Shown here: one piece after another, positions 1-5,126 of the stretch | Layout: each line of letters begins with the position of its first letter | How positions within the stretch are numbered: the first letter of the stretch is position 1 | Assembly (NCBI GenBank): GCA_030612095.1 | Contig: JAUWOO010000114.1 | Coordinates: forward strand, 1-5,567 | Direction of reading: 5' to 3' | From: Thermoplasmatota archaeon | GTDB lineage: Archaea > Thermoplasmatota > E2 > DHVEG-1 | Length of the DNA stretch: 5,567 nt | Program-made: the position numbers and the translations under genes | Notes under the pieces: generated by a model | Databases searched by the model: none | What the model was told of the DNA's origin: nothing | The model's input: only the letters and a program-made list of their open reading frames with translations

Positions 1-20
1 CTAGTGTCACAACAATTTAG
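1..20 (+). repeat. Left terminal inverted repeat of the IS
   Basis: The sequence CTAGTGTC..AACAATTTA mirrors the right end with mismatches only at positions 9, 10 and 20. The TA at 2-3 is the presumed target duplication. Confidence 0.88.
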
Positions 21-30
21 TTTTTAGACA

Positions 31-40
31 AATATAAATA
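31..40 (+). promoter_or_regulatory. Probable TATA box of the transposase gene
   Basis: AATATAAATA is centred about 28 bases before the ATG at 64, and no Shine-Dalgarno precedes that ATG. The spacing suggests a transcript that starts at or within a few bases of the start codon, that is, leaderless. It lies inside the IS, so the element carries its own promoter. Confidence 0.45.
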
Positions 41-63
41 GCTGTGGGTTCATATCATATTTT

Positions 64-495
64 ATGAAAAAAATGAAACTTACAGAAAAAGAGGTGAAAC
101 ATCTTAAAGAATTTACTAAGAAAGGTAAGAAAAGCGCGAGATCTTTGACAAGAGCTCATATTTTGCTTTTGGTTCATAACGGAGAAAAAGAAACGAAAAT
201 AGCAGAGATATTAAACATTAGCAGGGCCACTGTCTCTAACGTCAAGAAAAGATACCGTGAAGAAGGTCTCAAAAGCGCTCTCGCTGAGAAATCAAGACCG
301 GGGCAGCCTAAAAAATATACAGAAAGACAGAAAGCAGAAATCATAGCGCAGGCATGCACAAAACCACCTGATGGAAGGAAGAGATGGTCGCTAGTATTAC
401 TTGCTGAAGAAATGAGGCGCAAGGGGGGGTTTGAGACAATAAATCGGGAGACCATTCGGCTTATTTTAAAAAAAGCAAAACGAAACCTTGGCTAA
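64..495 (+). CDS. IS630-family transposase, N-terminal half (HTH DNA-binding part)
   Basis: This is the DNA-binding half of an IS630-type transposase, 143 residues if read without a frameshift. Residues about 44-68 (KIAEILNISRATVSNVKKRY) form a helix-turn-helix. It is followed by the usual basic linker (SRPGQPKKYTE) and a second winged-helix region (about 110-137, WSLVLLAEEMRRKG then INRETIRLILKK). The frame ends at TAA 493-495, where family members normally continue with a KPW..MWC motif; that motif is found in the -1 frame. The A7 run at 468-474 is in phase for a -1 slip (A AAA AAA G), giving a fused product of 364 residues, a normal length for the family. A second ATG at 73 is an alternative start. 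Without frameshifting the half-protein could at most bind the IS ends. Confidence 0.88.
   Translation: MKKMKLTEKEVKHLKEFTKKGKKSARSLTRAHILLLVHNGEKETKIAEILNISRATVSNVKKRYREEGLKSALAEKSRPGQPKKYTERQKAEIIAQACTKPPDGRKRWSLVLLAEEMRRKGGFETINRETIRLILKKAKRNLG
468..474 (+). other. Candidate -1 frameshift (slippery) site A AAA AAA G
   Basis: Seven A residues are followed by G. In the upstream frame they read A_AAA_AAA, which is the correct phase for tandem -1 slippage. The two frames overlap only from 435 to 495, and this is the only heptamer of its kind in that overlap. The zero-frame stop lies 19 bases downstream. Slippage by RNA polymerase on the A run would have the same effect. I found no convincing stimulatory stem-loop downstream. 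Confidence 0.6.
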
Positions 496-500
496 GACGG

Positions 501-1157
501 ATGTGGTGCATTCAAATGATCGATGCCATATTCAGAGGATGCATGTATGACGTCATTGATCTGTACGAAGAACCATATGATCCAGAAAGACCTATTGTCT
601 GTCTCGACGAGAAACCGAAGCAGCTTCTCGGGGATGAGAGAAAGTCCATTCCAATGAAGCCTGGACACTCTGAAAAATATGATTATGAATATGTTAGGAA
701 TGGCACAGCAAACATATTTGTGGCGGTTGAGTTCAAAGCAGGAAAACGTGCGACTCAGGTCACCAAAAGAAGAACCATGAAGGATTTTGCATTGTTCGTG
801 AAGATGCTTGTTGATGACAAATACCCAGATGTCAAAGTTATCCGATTGGTCGTGGATAATCTCAACACTCACAACGAAAAAGCATTCTACAGGACGTTCA
901 GTAAAGATGAAGCAGAAAGAATTCTAGATCGGATAGAATTCCATTACACACCAAAGCATGCAAGTTGGCTCAATGCTGCCGAAATTGAGATCCATGTGAT
1001 GGATATTGAATGTACTGGCAGGCGGATTAGTGATATGAAGGTTTTGACCCATGAAGTGGCAGCTTGGACCAAGAGAAGAAATGACCATGAAGATAAGATC
1101 AACTGGACTTTCACGAGCGAGAGAGCTGATGTGAAACTGTCAAAGTATTATGTCTAA
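501..1157 (+). CDS. IS630-family transposase, C-terminal half (DDE catalytic domain)
   Basis: This is the catalytic half of the transposase, which cuts and joins the IS ends. Counting from the ATG at 501, the acidic residues expected of the family are present: D36 in VCLDE, D119 in VVDNLNTH, and E161 in the motif HYTPKHASWLNAAEIEI. The triad therefore looks intact, and the C-terminus reaches the right inverted repeat. The reading frame extends upstream of 501 without a stop to 435. From the slip site at 474 it adds SKTKPWLRR before MWC, which restores the expected family sequence. The ATG at 501 has no clear ribosome-binding site, so translation probably depends on a -1 frameshift from the upstream half. 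If it does not, the element is a one-base mutant. Confidence 0.88.
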   Translation: MWCIQMIDAIFRGCMYDVIDLYEEPYDPERPIVCLDEKPKQLLGDERKSIPMKPGHSEKYDYEYVRNGTANIFVAVEFKAGKRATQVTKRRTMKDFALFVKMLVDDKYPDVKVIRLVVDNLNTHNEKAFYRTFSKDEAERILDRIEFHYTPKHASWLNAAEIEIHVMDIECTGRRISDMKVLTHEVAAWTKRRNDHEDKINWTFTSERADVKLSKYYV

Positions 1158-1726
1158 GAATTAAATTGTTTAGACACTAGATTAGAGACTGAAAATGTGC
1201 CAGAGGATACCAGTATGCCTACAATAGCAATTGAAAAAGCATAGATCAGCACAGCTAAACCATCATCAAATCCTACGACTGCCAATATTGCATTAGTTAG
1301 TTTTCCTTTTGCTTTATACTCATGTATCACTGCTACGGTTCCCGCTGGTGCACTTGCTGGGGCCATCGCAGCAAAAAGAATCGCTAATGGCAGATTATTG
1401 GTTAATAGATAAACACCAAGAAAAACCACGGTAAATGCCCCAATGGACTCACCTATTATGATAGCGATTATACTTTTCCCCATTTTTCTCAGCAGGGAAA
1501 TGGTTAACTCTCCACCAATAACAAATGCTACAAAACCAAGAGCAAGGTTTGTCATGGTTTCAATTTCAACTGGTGTTAATTGAATAATACCTAGAACATC
1601 AGGTCCTATAATGATACCCGTGATGATATAACCAACTACGCCTGTTATTTTCAGGAAATGGGTTCCTTTCCCAATAAGAAAGCCAAGGCCAATGGCAATA
1701 CCTGCTAATAAAAGATAGTTGATCAT
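1154..1726 (-). pseudogene. CPA2-type Na+(K+)/H+ antiporter, N-terminal half, interrupted by the IS
   Basis: This is a membrane cation/proton antiporter of the CPA2 (Kef/NapA-like) family. It is hydrophobic throughout, with about five to six membrane segments in view. The segment GVVGYIITGIIIGPDVLG (about 29-46) is typical of the family. The paired aspartates in GFDDGLAV (D154, D155) match the ion-binding DD motif of electrogenic members. Family members are usually about 380-400 residues. Here native sequence ends at N182-L183, where CTAG and the IS right end begin; residues 184-190 (VSKQFNS) and the stop come from the IS. The missing ion-translocation half should lie beyond position 1. The ATG at 1724-1726 has a GGAG eight bases upstream. 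It follows the CBS gene by 39 bases, so the two are probably cotranscribed. It is very likely inactive. Confidence 0.85.
1161..1180 (-). repeat. Right terminal inverted repeat of the IS
   Basis: Its reverse complement begins CTAGTGTC and continues AAACAATTTA, matching the left end at 17 of 20 bases. The TA at 1178-1179 is the presumed target duplication. Sequence beyond 1180 returns to antiporter coding sequence. Confidence 0.88.
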
Positions 1727-1765
1727 TTCATAGGCTCCAACAGGCTAGATAAATGTTTATCTAAA

Positions 1766-2260
1766 TCACTTGTAAAACGGTCGGCTACTTGCAAGTTTCA
1801 AATATTTTTTACCTGCCTTTTGTTCCTTCTTTTCAATTAACATTGTCAGTAACTCAAGCAAATCAATATTACCTATCAACCTGCATTTTTCATCAACAAC
1901 AGGCAATTCATCCAAATCGCTTTCATACATCTTGACAAATGCAGTTTTCAACGTATCCTCATCTTTTATAGAAACTGGGGAGATCATAATATCCTCTGCA
2001 GCATTCTTACCAACAAATTCTAACGCGCCAAAATATGAGAGTCTACTCGGTAAGAGATTCATAAACTCTTGTTTAATAAGCATTTTGAGAGTAATCTTAC
2101 CGATCAATTGCAGTTTATCATCTACCACATAAACAGATTTTAACCGAGGGTTTGCAATCATCACCTTTGCAATCTCATCTGTAGTTGCATCTTTACTTAC
2201 GAATGCTGGATGCGGGGTAACAAGCATACGCATATCTTTTATCTTTACTGTTTCTACCAT
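1766..2260 (-). CDS. Two-CBS-domain protein, probable regulator of the adjacent antiporter
   Basis: This 164-residue soluble protein is made of a tandem pair of CBS domains (about residues 8-66 and 88-143). Each has the characteristic strand and turn: KSVYVVDDKLQLIGKIT near 41-57 and LDELPVVDEKCRLIGNID near 116-133. CBS pairs generally bind adenosine nucleotides or sense ionic state and regulate a partner domain or protein. No catalytic domain is attached, and the C-terminal tail is basic. The gene lies 39 bases upstream of the antiporter on the same strand, so regulation of that transporter is the likeliest role (inference). I chose the ATG at 2258-2260, preceded by GTGAT, which can pair with the end of archaeal 16S rRNA. 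A GTG at 2269 would add three residues but lies within that pairing site. Confidence 0.85.
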   Translation of the reverse strand: MVETVKIKDMRMLVTPHPAFVSKDATTDEIAKVMIANPRLKSVYVVDDKLQLIGKITLKMLIKQEFMNLLPSRLSYFGALEFVGKNAAEDIMISPVSIKDEDTLKTAFVKMYESDLDELPVVDEKCRLIGNIDLLELLTMLIEKKEQKAGKKYLKLASSRPFYK

Positions 2261-2274
2261 GTGTATCACTCTAT

Positions 2275-2305
2275 TTTTTTACTTTTTATATTTCCGTTCT
2301 TCCAC
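2275..2305 (-). repeat. 31-bp perfect direct repeat, copy A
   Basis: This block is identical over 31 bases to 2839-2869. It covers the 3' end and stop of the frameshifted small ORF and a TATA-like sequence before the CBS gene. The flanking ORF bodies are only about three-quarters identical, so the perfect match stands out. Confidence 0.9.
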
Positions 2306-2411
2306 TATAACGGCAATATTGTCTTTGAAGAATATCTTCTTGGGAGACGATTTATGACTTACCGTTATAAATCCTAAAGATTCGAGACACTGCAACCACT
2401 TTCTTTTTCAT
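2279..2411 (-). pseudogene. Frameshifted second copy of the small-protein gene
   Basis: This is a relative of the small ORF at 2843-2974, with about 76% base identity by hand alignment. From the leucine of LESLGF to the stop, its frame encodes LESLGFITVSHKSSPKK, then IFFKDNIAVIVEERKYKK, closely matching the intact copy. Nine third-base differences are silent, which suggests both copies were once selected as proteins. The matching ATG (2409-2411) has a GGAAGGG about ten bases upstream, but the first codons (MKKKVVAV) are in another frame. The copy is 133 bases where the intact one is 132, so one extra base near 2385-2408 separates start from body. Expression would need a TTG start or frameshifting. 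It overlaps the 3' end of the 141-residue gene by 38 bases. Confidence 0.6.
2284..2293 (-). promoter_or_regulatory. TATA-like element upstream of the CBS gene, inside the 31-bp repeat
   Basis: On the minus strand the sequence GGAAATATAAAAAG lies here, centred about 28 bases before the ATG at 2260. That is suitable archaeal TATA spacing for a nearly leaderless transcript. It also encodes the C-terminal residues (ERKYKK) of the duplicated small ORF, so its conservation could be due to either role. The CBS and antiporter genes might therefore have their own promoter within the operon. Confidence 0.35.
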
Positions 2412-2799
2412 TAATTTTCATCCCTTCCTCTTTTGAATCATCCTTCTTAATTGTCCAATTGTATTTTTCCAGAAGTGGCCTCACTTCCCCTTCGATTCTT
2501 TCAAATTCTTCGCCACTAAGATTAAAGGGGATTATGTTTCTATTTTTCAGGAAAAACTCCAAATATTTGTTCATCGACGAATTTATCGGACATTCTATCG
2601 GTTTTCCCGGGTCAAACACTAACTTCTGCTCAATAGTTGGCACTAGTTCGCTAATATCTTTCTCGAGTTCTATTAATTCTCCATTTTCATCACAGTCTTT
2701 AACCCCTGCTATACCATTTAACTTCAATCCATAAACTGCAAATGCTTTTTCACATCCAACTATTTTCATTATTTCTTTCGCTTCTTCTAGTACATCCAT
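2374..2799 (-). CDS. Unrecognised acidic 141-residue protein
   Basis: I do not recognise the family. The protein appears soluble, acidic and free of signal peptide or membrane segments. It opens with a helix-like MDVLEEAKEIMKIVGCEKAF, followed by a likely strand and turn region with several glycines (YGLKLNGIAGVKDCDENGE). It has a predicted helical C-terminal part (SGEEFERIEGEVRPLLEKYNW) before a low-complexity tail, and three cysteines without a metal-site pattern. The ATG at 2797-2799 is well supported: GGAGATGAT, one base from the archaeal consensus GGAGGTGAT, ends three bases upstream. The last 12 codons read through the start of the frameshifted small ORF in another frame, so the tail (NEKESGCSVSNL) may be acquired rather than part of the fold. 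It starts 43 bases after the intact small ORF, probably in one operon. Confidence 0.7.
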   Translation of the reverse strand: MDVLEEAKEIMKIVGCEKAFAVYGLKLNGIAGVKDCDENGELIELEKDISELVPTIEQKLVFDPGKPIECPINSSMNKYLEFFLKNRNIIPFNLSGEEFERIEGEVRPLLEKYNWTIKKDDSKEEGMKINEKESGCSVSNL

Positions 2800-2838
2800 T
2801 GTATCATCTCCAACTTAATCCTCTTAAAAAAATCCAAA

Positions 2839-2869
2839 TTTTTTACTTTTTATATTTCCGTTCTTCCAC
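2839..2869 (-). repeat. 31-bp perfect direct repeat, copy B
   Basis: This block is identical to 2275-2305, 564 bases away in the same orientation. It covers the 3' end and stop of the intact small ORF and lies about 40-70 bases upstream of the ATG of the 141-residue gene. It contains the same TATA-like AAATATAAAAAG. Confidence 0.9.
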
Positions 2870-2974
2870 CGACACGGCAATATCATCTTTGTAAAATATT
2901 TGTCGTGGTGAAGACTTGTGACTTACCGTTTCAAATCCCAAAGATTTGAGGTAGCTAATTACTTTTTCTTTCAT
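2843..2974 (-). CDS. Small conserved-looking protein of 43 residues, intact copy of a duplicated ORF
   Basis: This is a short ORF below the usual size cut-offs. It begins MKEKVISYLKSLGFETVSHK, continues SSPRQIFYKDDIAVSVEE, and ends RKYKK then TAA. The pattern suggests one amphipathic helix followed by two or three strands, and a basic tail. The main support is a second copy at 2279-2411 that keeps the same frame over its last 35 codons with many silent differences. The start chosen (2972-2974) aligns with the ATG of the other copy; an in-frame ATG at 2981-2983 would add MKK. It overlaps the end of the coiled-coil gene by 20 bases in another frame, so translational coupling is likely. The helix-loop-strand opening (KVISYLKSLGFETVSHK) loosely recalls HicA-type toxins, but the match is weak and the length too short to assert this. 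Confidence 0.6.
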   Translation of the reverse strand: MKEKVISYLKSLGFETVSHKSSPRQIFYKDDIAVSVEERKYKK

Positions 2975-3278
2975 TTTCTTCATTCCATTTAAAATAATTC
3001 TTTTCTCTTCTTTTCGCTTCTTTTTTATTCTTACGTTTCTCTTCAGTCTTTTCTTCTAAGTGTCTCTTCTCCTTTGCTATCCCGCCTTGCAAAACTCGCA
3101 TTCTAGAATCCATGGCTCTAATCTTTTCCTCAATGTGTCTTCTTTTAACGCTAAACTCTGCTTTGGTAATCTTATGGCTTTCACATTTTGTCCTAAGCTC
3201 ATCGATTTTCTCATGATCTTTTTCAATATTTTTTTCCAGCTTTGAAATATTTCTCTCTAATCTTCCAACGAGACTCAT
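2955..3278 (-). CDS. Charged coiled-coil protein of 107 residues
   Basis: This is an unrecognised soluble protein dominated by lysine, glutamate and arginine. Residues about 3-40 (LVGRLERNISKLEKNIEK onward) and about 46-80 (RRHIEEKIRAMDSRMRVL onward) show heptad spacing expected of two antiparallel or oligomeric helices. The C-terminal 30 residues are very basic (KRKNKKEAKRREKNYFK), which could allow nucleic-acid or membrane-surface contact (inference). It has no signal peptide. The ATG at 3276-3278 has AGGAG ten bases upstream, and an in-frame stop lies just before it. It is the first gene of the minus-strand cluster leading to the CBS and antiporter genes, with a candidate TATA box about 60 bases upstream. 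Its 3' end overlaps the small ORF. Confidence 0.7.
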   Translation of the reverse strand: MSLVGRLERNISKLEKNIEKDHEKIDELRTKCESHKITKAEFSVKRRHIEEKIRAMDSRMRVLQGGIAKEKRHLEEKTEEKRKNKKEAKRREKNYFKWNEENERKSN

Positions 3279-3337
3279 GCTATTTCAACTCCTAAAAACA
3301 CATACTTTCTATCTTTCATAATAATTCCTACAAAAAA

Positions 3338-3345
3338 GATATATC
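3338..3345 (-). promoter_or_regulatory. Candidate TATA box for the coiled-coil gene and its operon
   Basis: The sequence GATATATC is followed on the minus strand by a T-rich stretch. A start site about 25 bases downstream (near 3315) would give a leader of roughly 37 bases containing the AGGAG before the ATG at 3278. It is the best TATA-like match upstream of the cluster. Confidence 0.35.
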
Positions 3346-3375
3346 CACTCTTAATCAGTGTCTGTATCGATTCAT

Positions 3376-3406
3376 ACTTCTACCTCATTATTTTTTTAGT
3401 AGAAGT
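3376..3406. repeat. Perfect 8-bp inverted repeat
   Basis: ACTTCTAC (3376-3383) and GTAGAAGT (3399-3406) can form a stem around a 15-base loop that includes seven T residues. There is no T run after the stem in either direction, so it does not read as a simple terminator. It adjoins the GNRA hairpin and GC-rich island. Confidence 0.6.
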
Positions 3407-3430
3407 CGTCAGCTCAGTAATGAGCGGTTC

Positions 3431-3468
3431 TGGCGGGCGTCATGGCATGAACGTCATGGCGGGCGTCA
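3431..3468. repeat. 12-bp direct repeat in the GC-rich island
   Basis: TGGCGGGCGTCA occurs at 3431-3442 and 3457-3468, a period of 26 bases. The shorter CGTCATGGC also occurs twice (3438-3446 and 3452-3460). A 26-base period is not a multiple of three, so a coding repeat is unlikely. Confidence 0.75.
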
Positions 3469-3577
3469 AGGTGGACTTAATCGCCTACATGGTTTATAGT
3501 AAGAATCCATTTATAAGCTTTATGATGTCGGTCGACTCCACACTAGAAGGATTAAAGAATCTAACAAAGAGGATATT

Positions 3578-5059
3578 TTAAGGTTTAATAAGTATATTTG
3601 CCCTTAAAGTTTCAGAAAATAAGTTAAAGAAGAAAGATAGAACAGGATGCGAATTGGATTGATATTTTATGTTTCTGCAATAAGGCATATGTATTTCCAT
3701 AACACTCCAGTCACTCTCTGCATCAAAAACATCTTTAGCTTGTGCTCTGCACATATACGTACCATTATCTGACCATCGATGACTTACTGTGATTTCCTCA
3801 CCAGGGGCATATGGTCCAATCCACTCCCCAACAGTTCCATCATCCCAATCAATGAAGAAATACACGTCATTACAATCCAAGTCTGTTGCAGAAAACTGAT
3901 AAGAATATCTTCTACCAGCTCTACCAGATGAGGGACCATCTATCACAGGACTATTTGGAGGCGTATTTGAATCGTCTAATATTTGTATTAACAAATCCTT
4001 CATTTCAAAATAAACTGGTGCAACATTGAGAAACAGATTTTTAGCACCTAGCACGCCACAGATATTATGTTTAAAATCTATCCAGGGAGCAAATCCAAAA
4101 GCACCGGGAGAACTAGCCCGAATAGCTACTCCAGTGTCGGAATCTATTTCCTCCATCCAACATCCAATACCATATCGTGTCTCCGAGCAACCTGGTTTAA
4201 TATCTTCATATTTTTCCCAAGGCGTATACATAATAGTGGCATTTCTCGTTTGATCCTGGACAATCTGCCTCACAGAATCACTGGAAAGAACTCTAGTTCC
4301 ATTGAACGTGCCATCATTAAGAAGCATTTGCAGAAAATTGACATATTCCCTTGCCGAGGATTGAATACCACTAGCAATTCTAGGGTTTGTCGTCTCCCCA
4401 AATGCATAAAAATCAGTATTTGGCATCATCAATGGCGTAGCTATGTGTTCATCAAACAGTTCCATCCATGGCTCCTCAGCCGCCATCTCAGCAATTCTCC
4501 CTGCAACCTGCATTGAAAGAGCACCATACCATAGCTCCGCTCCAGGATCGGCAATTAAATCGATTTCAGAAATTAGATCTACACTTTCCTCAAGGGTAAT
4601 TTCCTTATTAGTCAGAATTGGATCATTAAGTGCATTATATCCAGGGGTATATCCTGGAAGTCCTGAGGTAAGGCTAAACATCTGTCGAATAGTCATATTC
4701 CCTTTTTCCAATTCGAAATTCTCTAAAAAATCTGATGCTTTAGAATCAAGTGATAATGCTCCATTGTCTATAACCGACATCAAACATCCGGCCGAAAGCC
4801 ATTTTGATGCAGATGCAATAGGTACCACTGAATCTGTAGTTAATCCTGAGAATCCTTCATCATAGATGCATTCACCATCTTTGAAAATGATTAATGCCAA
4901 TCCATGAACTTTTGGAGCAGAATCCTCGAGTAACTGGTCAATTGCAGAAAAATCAAAATCATTAGACTCGATTTCAGGAGTTATTTCCATACCTGCAAAG
5001 ACAGATCCGCCTAGAAGTAATATGATTACAATGTCTGTAATTAAGAATTTCATTAACAT
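3578..5059 (-). CDS. Secreted beta-lactamase-like serine hydrolase with C-terminal PKD-like domain
   Basis: This 493-residue protein (from ATG 5057-5059) acts outside the membrane. A signal peptide occupies residues 1-22, cleaved probably after VFA. The catalytic domain (about 40-362) is of the class C beta-lactamase/DD-peptidase/esterase family. The SxxK motif is S83-A-S-K86 in IASASKW, S83 being the nucleophile, and LTSGLPGY (about 130-137) is typical. The second motif tyrosine is Y178 in WYGALSMQVAGRI, where the usual YxN asparagine is alanine. The third motif (H/K-x-G) appears as SPGAFG (317-322). These changes argue for peptidase or esterase rather than antibiotic hydrolysis. Residues about 367-458 (PPNSPVIDGPSSG, IDWDDGT, SHRWSDNGTY) form a PKD/Ig-like domain common on archaeal surface proteins. 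The tail after about 460 matches nothing I know. Starts at TTG 5068 or ATG 5053 are possible. The gene stands alone; I saw no clear terminator. Confidence 0.85.
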   Translation of the reverse strand: MLMKFLITDIVIILLLGGSVFAGMEITPEIESNDFDFSAIDQLLEDSAPKVHGLALIIFKDGECIYDEGFSGLTTDSVVPIASASKWLSAGCLMSVIDNGALSLDSKASDFLENFELEKGNMTIRQMFSLTSGLPGYTPGYNALNDPILTNKEITLEESVDLISEIDLIADPGAELWYGALSMQVAGRIAEMAAEEPWMELFDEHIATPLMMPNTDFYAFGETTNPRIASGIQSSAREYVNFLQMLLNDGTFNGTRVLSSDSVRQIVQDQTRNATIMYTPWEKYEDIKPGCSETRYGIGCWMEEIDSDTGVAIRASSPGAFGFAPWIDFKHNICGVLGAKNLFLNVAPVYFEMKDLLIQILDDSNTPPNSPVIDGPSSGRAGRRYSYQFSATDLDCNDVYFFIDWDDGTVGEWIGPYAPGEEITVSHRWSDNGTYMCRAQAKDVFDAESDWSVMEIHMPYCRNIKYQSNSHPVLSFFFNLFSETLRANILIKP

Positions 5060-5115
5060 TTTATACAACCCATATAGTTATGATTGATTTCATAATGTTT
5101 AAAATGAATGTCACT

Positions 5116-5126
5116 TCTTATATTAT
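5116..5126 (-). promoter_or_regulatory. Candidate TATA box of the hydrolase gene
   Basis: The minus-strand sequence AATAATATAAG is centred about 62 bases before the ATG at 5059. It predicts a start near 5095 and a leader of about 36 bases. The 11-bp repeats adjoin it on the upstream side. Confidence 0.3.

Larger units (their letters stand above)
1..1180 (+). mobile_element. Complete IS630-family insertion sequence inserted at CTAG
   Basis: The outer 20 bases match each other as inverted repeats at 17 of 20 positions (1-20 against the reverse complement of 1161-1180). Both ends carry CTAG, which fits IS630-type insertion at a TA dinucleotide with duplication of TA. The element proper is then about 4-1177. 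Inside are two transposase frames, an HTH half and a DDE half, filling nearly the whole element. The right end lies within a minus-strand antiporter gene, which it truncates. The window starts exactly at the left end, so the left flank cannot be checked. That start may reflect an assembly break at a multicopy repeat (inference). Confidence 0.92.
3279..3577. other. Gene-free stretch with a GC-rich, hairpin-bearing island
   Basis: The right half of the operon promoter is at 3279-3350. Beyond it, 3376-3383 and 3399-3406 form a perfect 8-bp inverted repeat (ACTTCTAC / GTAGAAGT) with a 15-base T-rich loop. Positions 3412-3425 form a 5-bp stem closed by GTAA, a GNRA tetraloop if the plus strand is transcribed. 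Positions 3421-3480 are 60% G+C by hand count, in an otherwise AT-rich window, and contain TGGCGGGCGTCA twice (3431-3442 and 3457-3468). A plus-strand ORF of 53 codons (3420-3581) crosses the island but has no Shine-Dalgarno and no recognisable product. The island could be a non-coding RNA, a regulatory site or a remnant. Confidence 0.5.

Noticed and set aside
174..455. 93-codon minus-strand ORF within the IS
   Set aside because: It is antisense to the HTH half of the transposase and shows no motif of its own.
475..560. Stimulatory stem-loop for frameshifting after the A7 run
   Set aside because: The best pairing (TGG..GCAT with ATGCC near 505-530) needs bulges and is too weak to claim.
492..872. 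126-codon minus-strand ORF within the IS
   Set aside because: It is antisense to the transposase catalytic domain, which carries the recognisable DDE motifs.
1932..2132. 66-codon plus-strand ORF opposite the CBS gene
   Set aside because: The opposite strand encodes clear CBS domains.
2459..2734. 91-codon plus-strand ORF opposite the 141-residue gene
   Set aside because: The minus-strand gene has a near-consensus Shine-Dalgarno and sits in a cluster of same-strand genes. The plus-strand translation is serine- and phenylalanine-rich, typical of an antisense shadow.
3431..3468. CRISPR-like array
   Set aside because: There are only two 12-bp copies with 14 bases between them and no further repeats, far short of a repeat-spacer array.
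4026..4865. Several plus-strand ORFs of 75 to 149 codons
   Set aside because: They lie wholly opposite the serine hydrolase, whose motifs and domains are clear. They are antisense shadows with low-complexity serine- and proline-rich translations.
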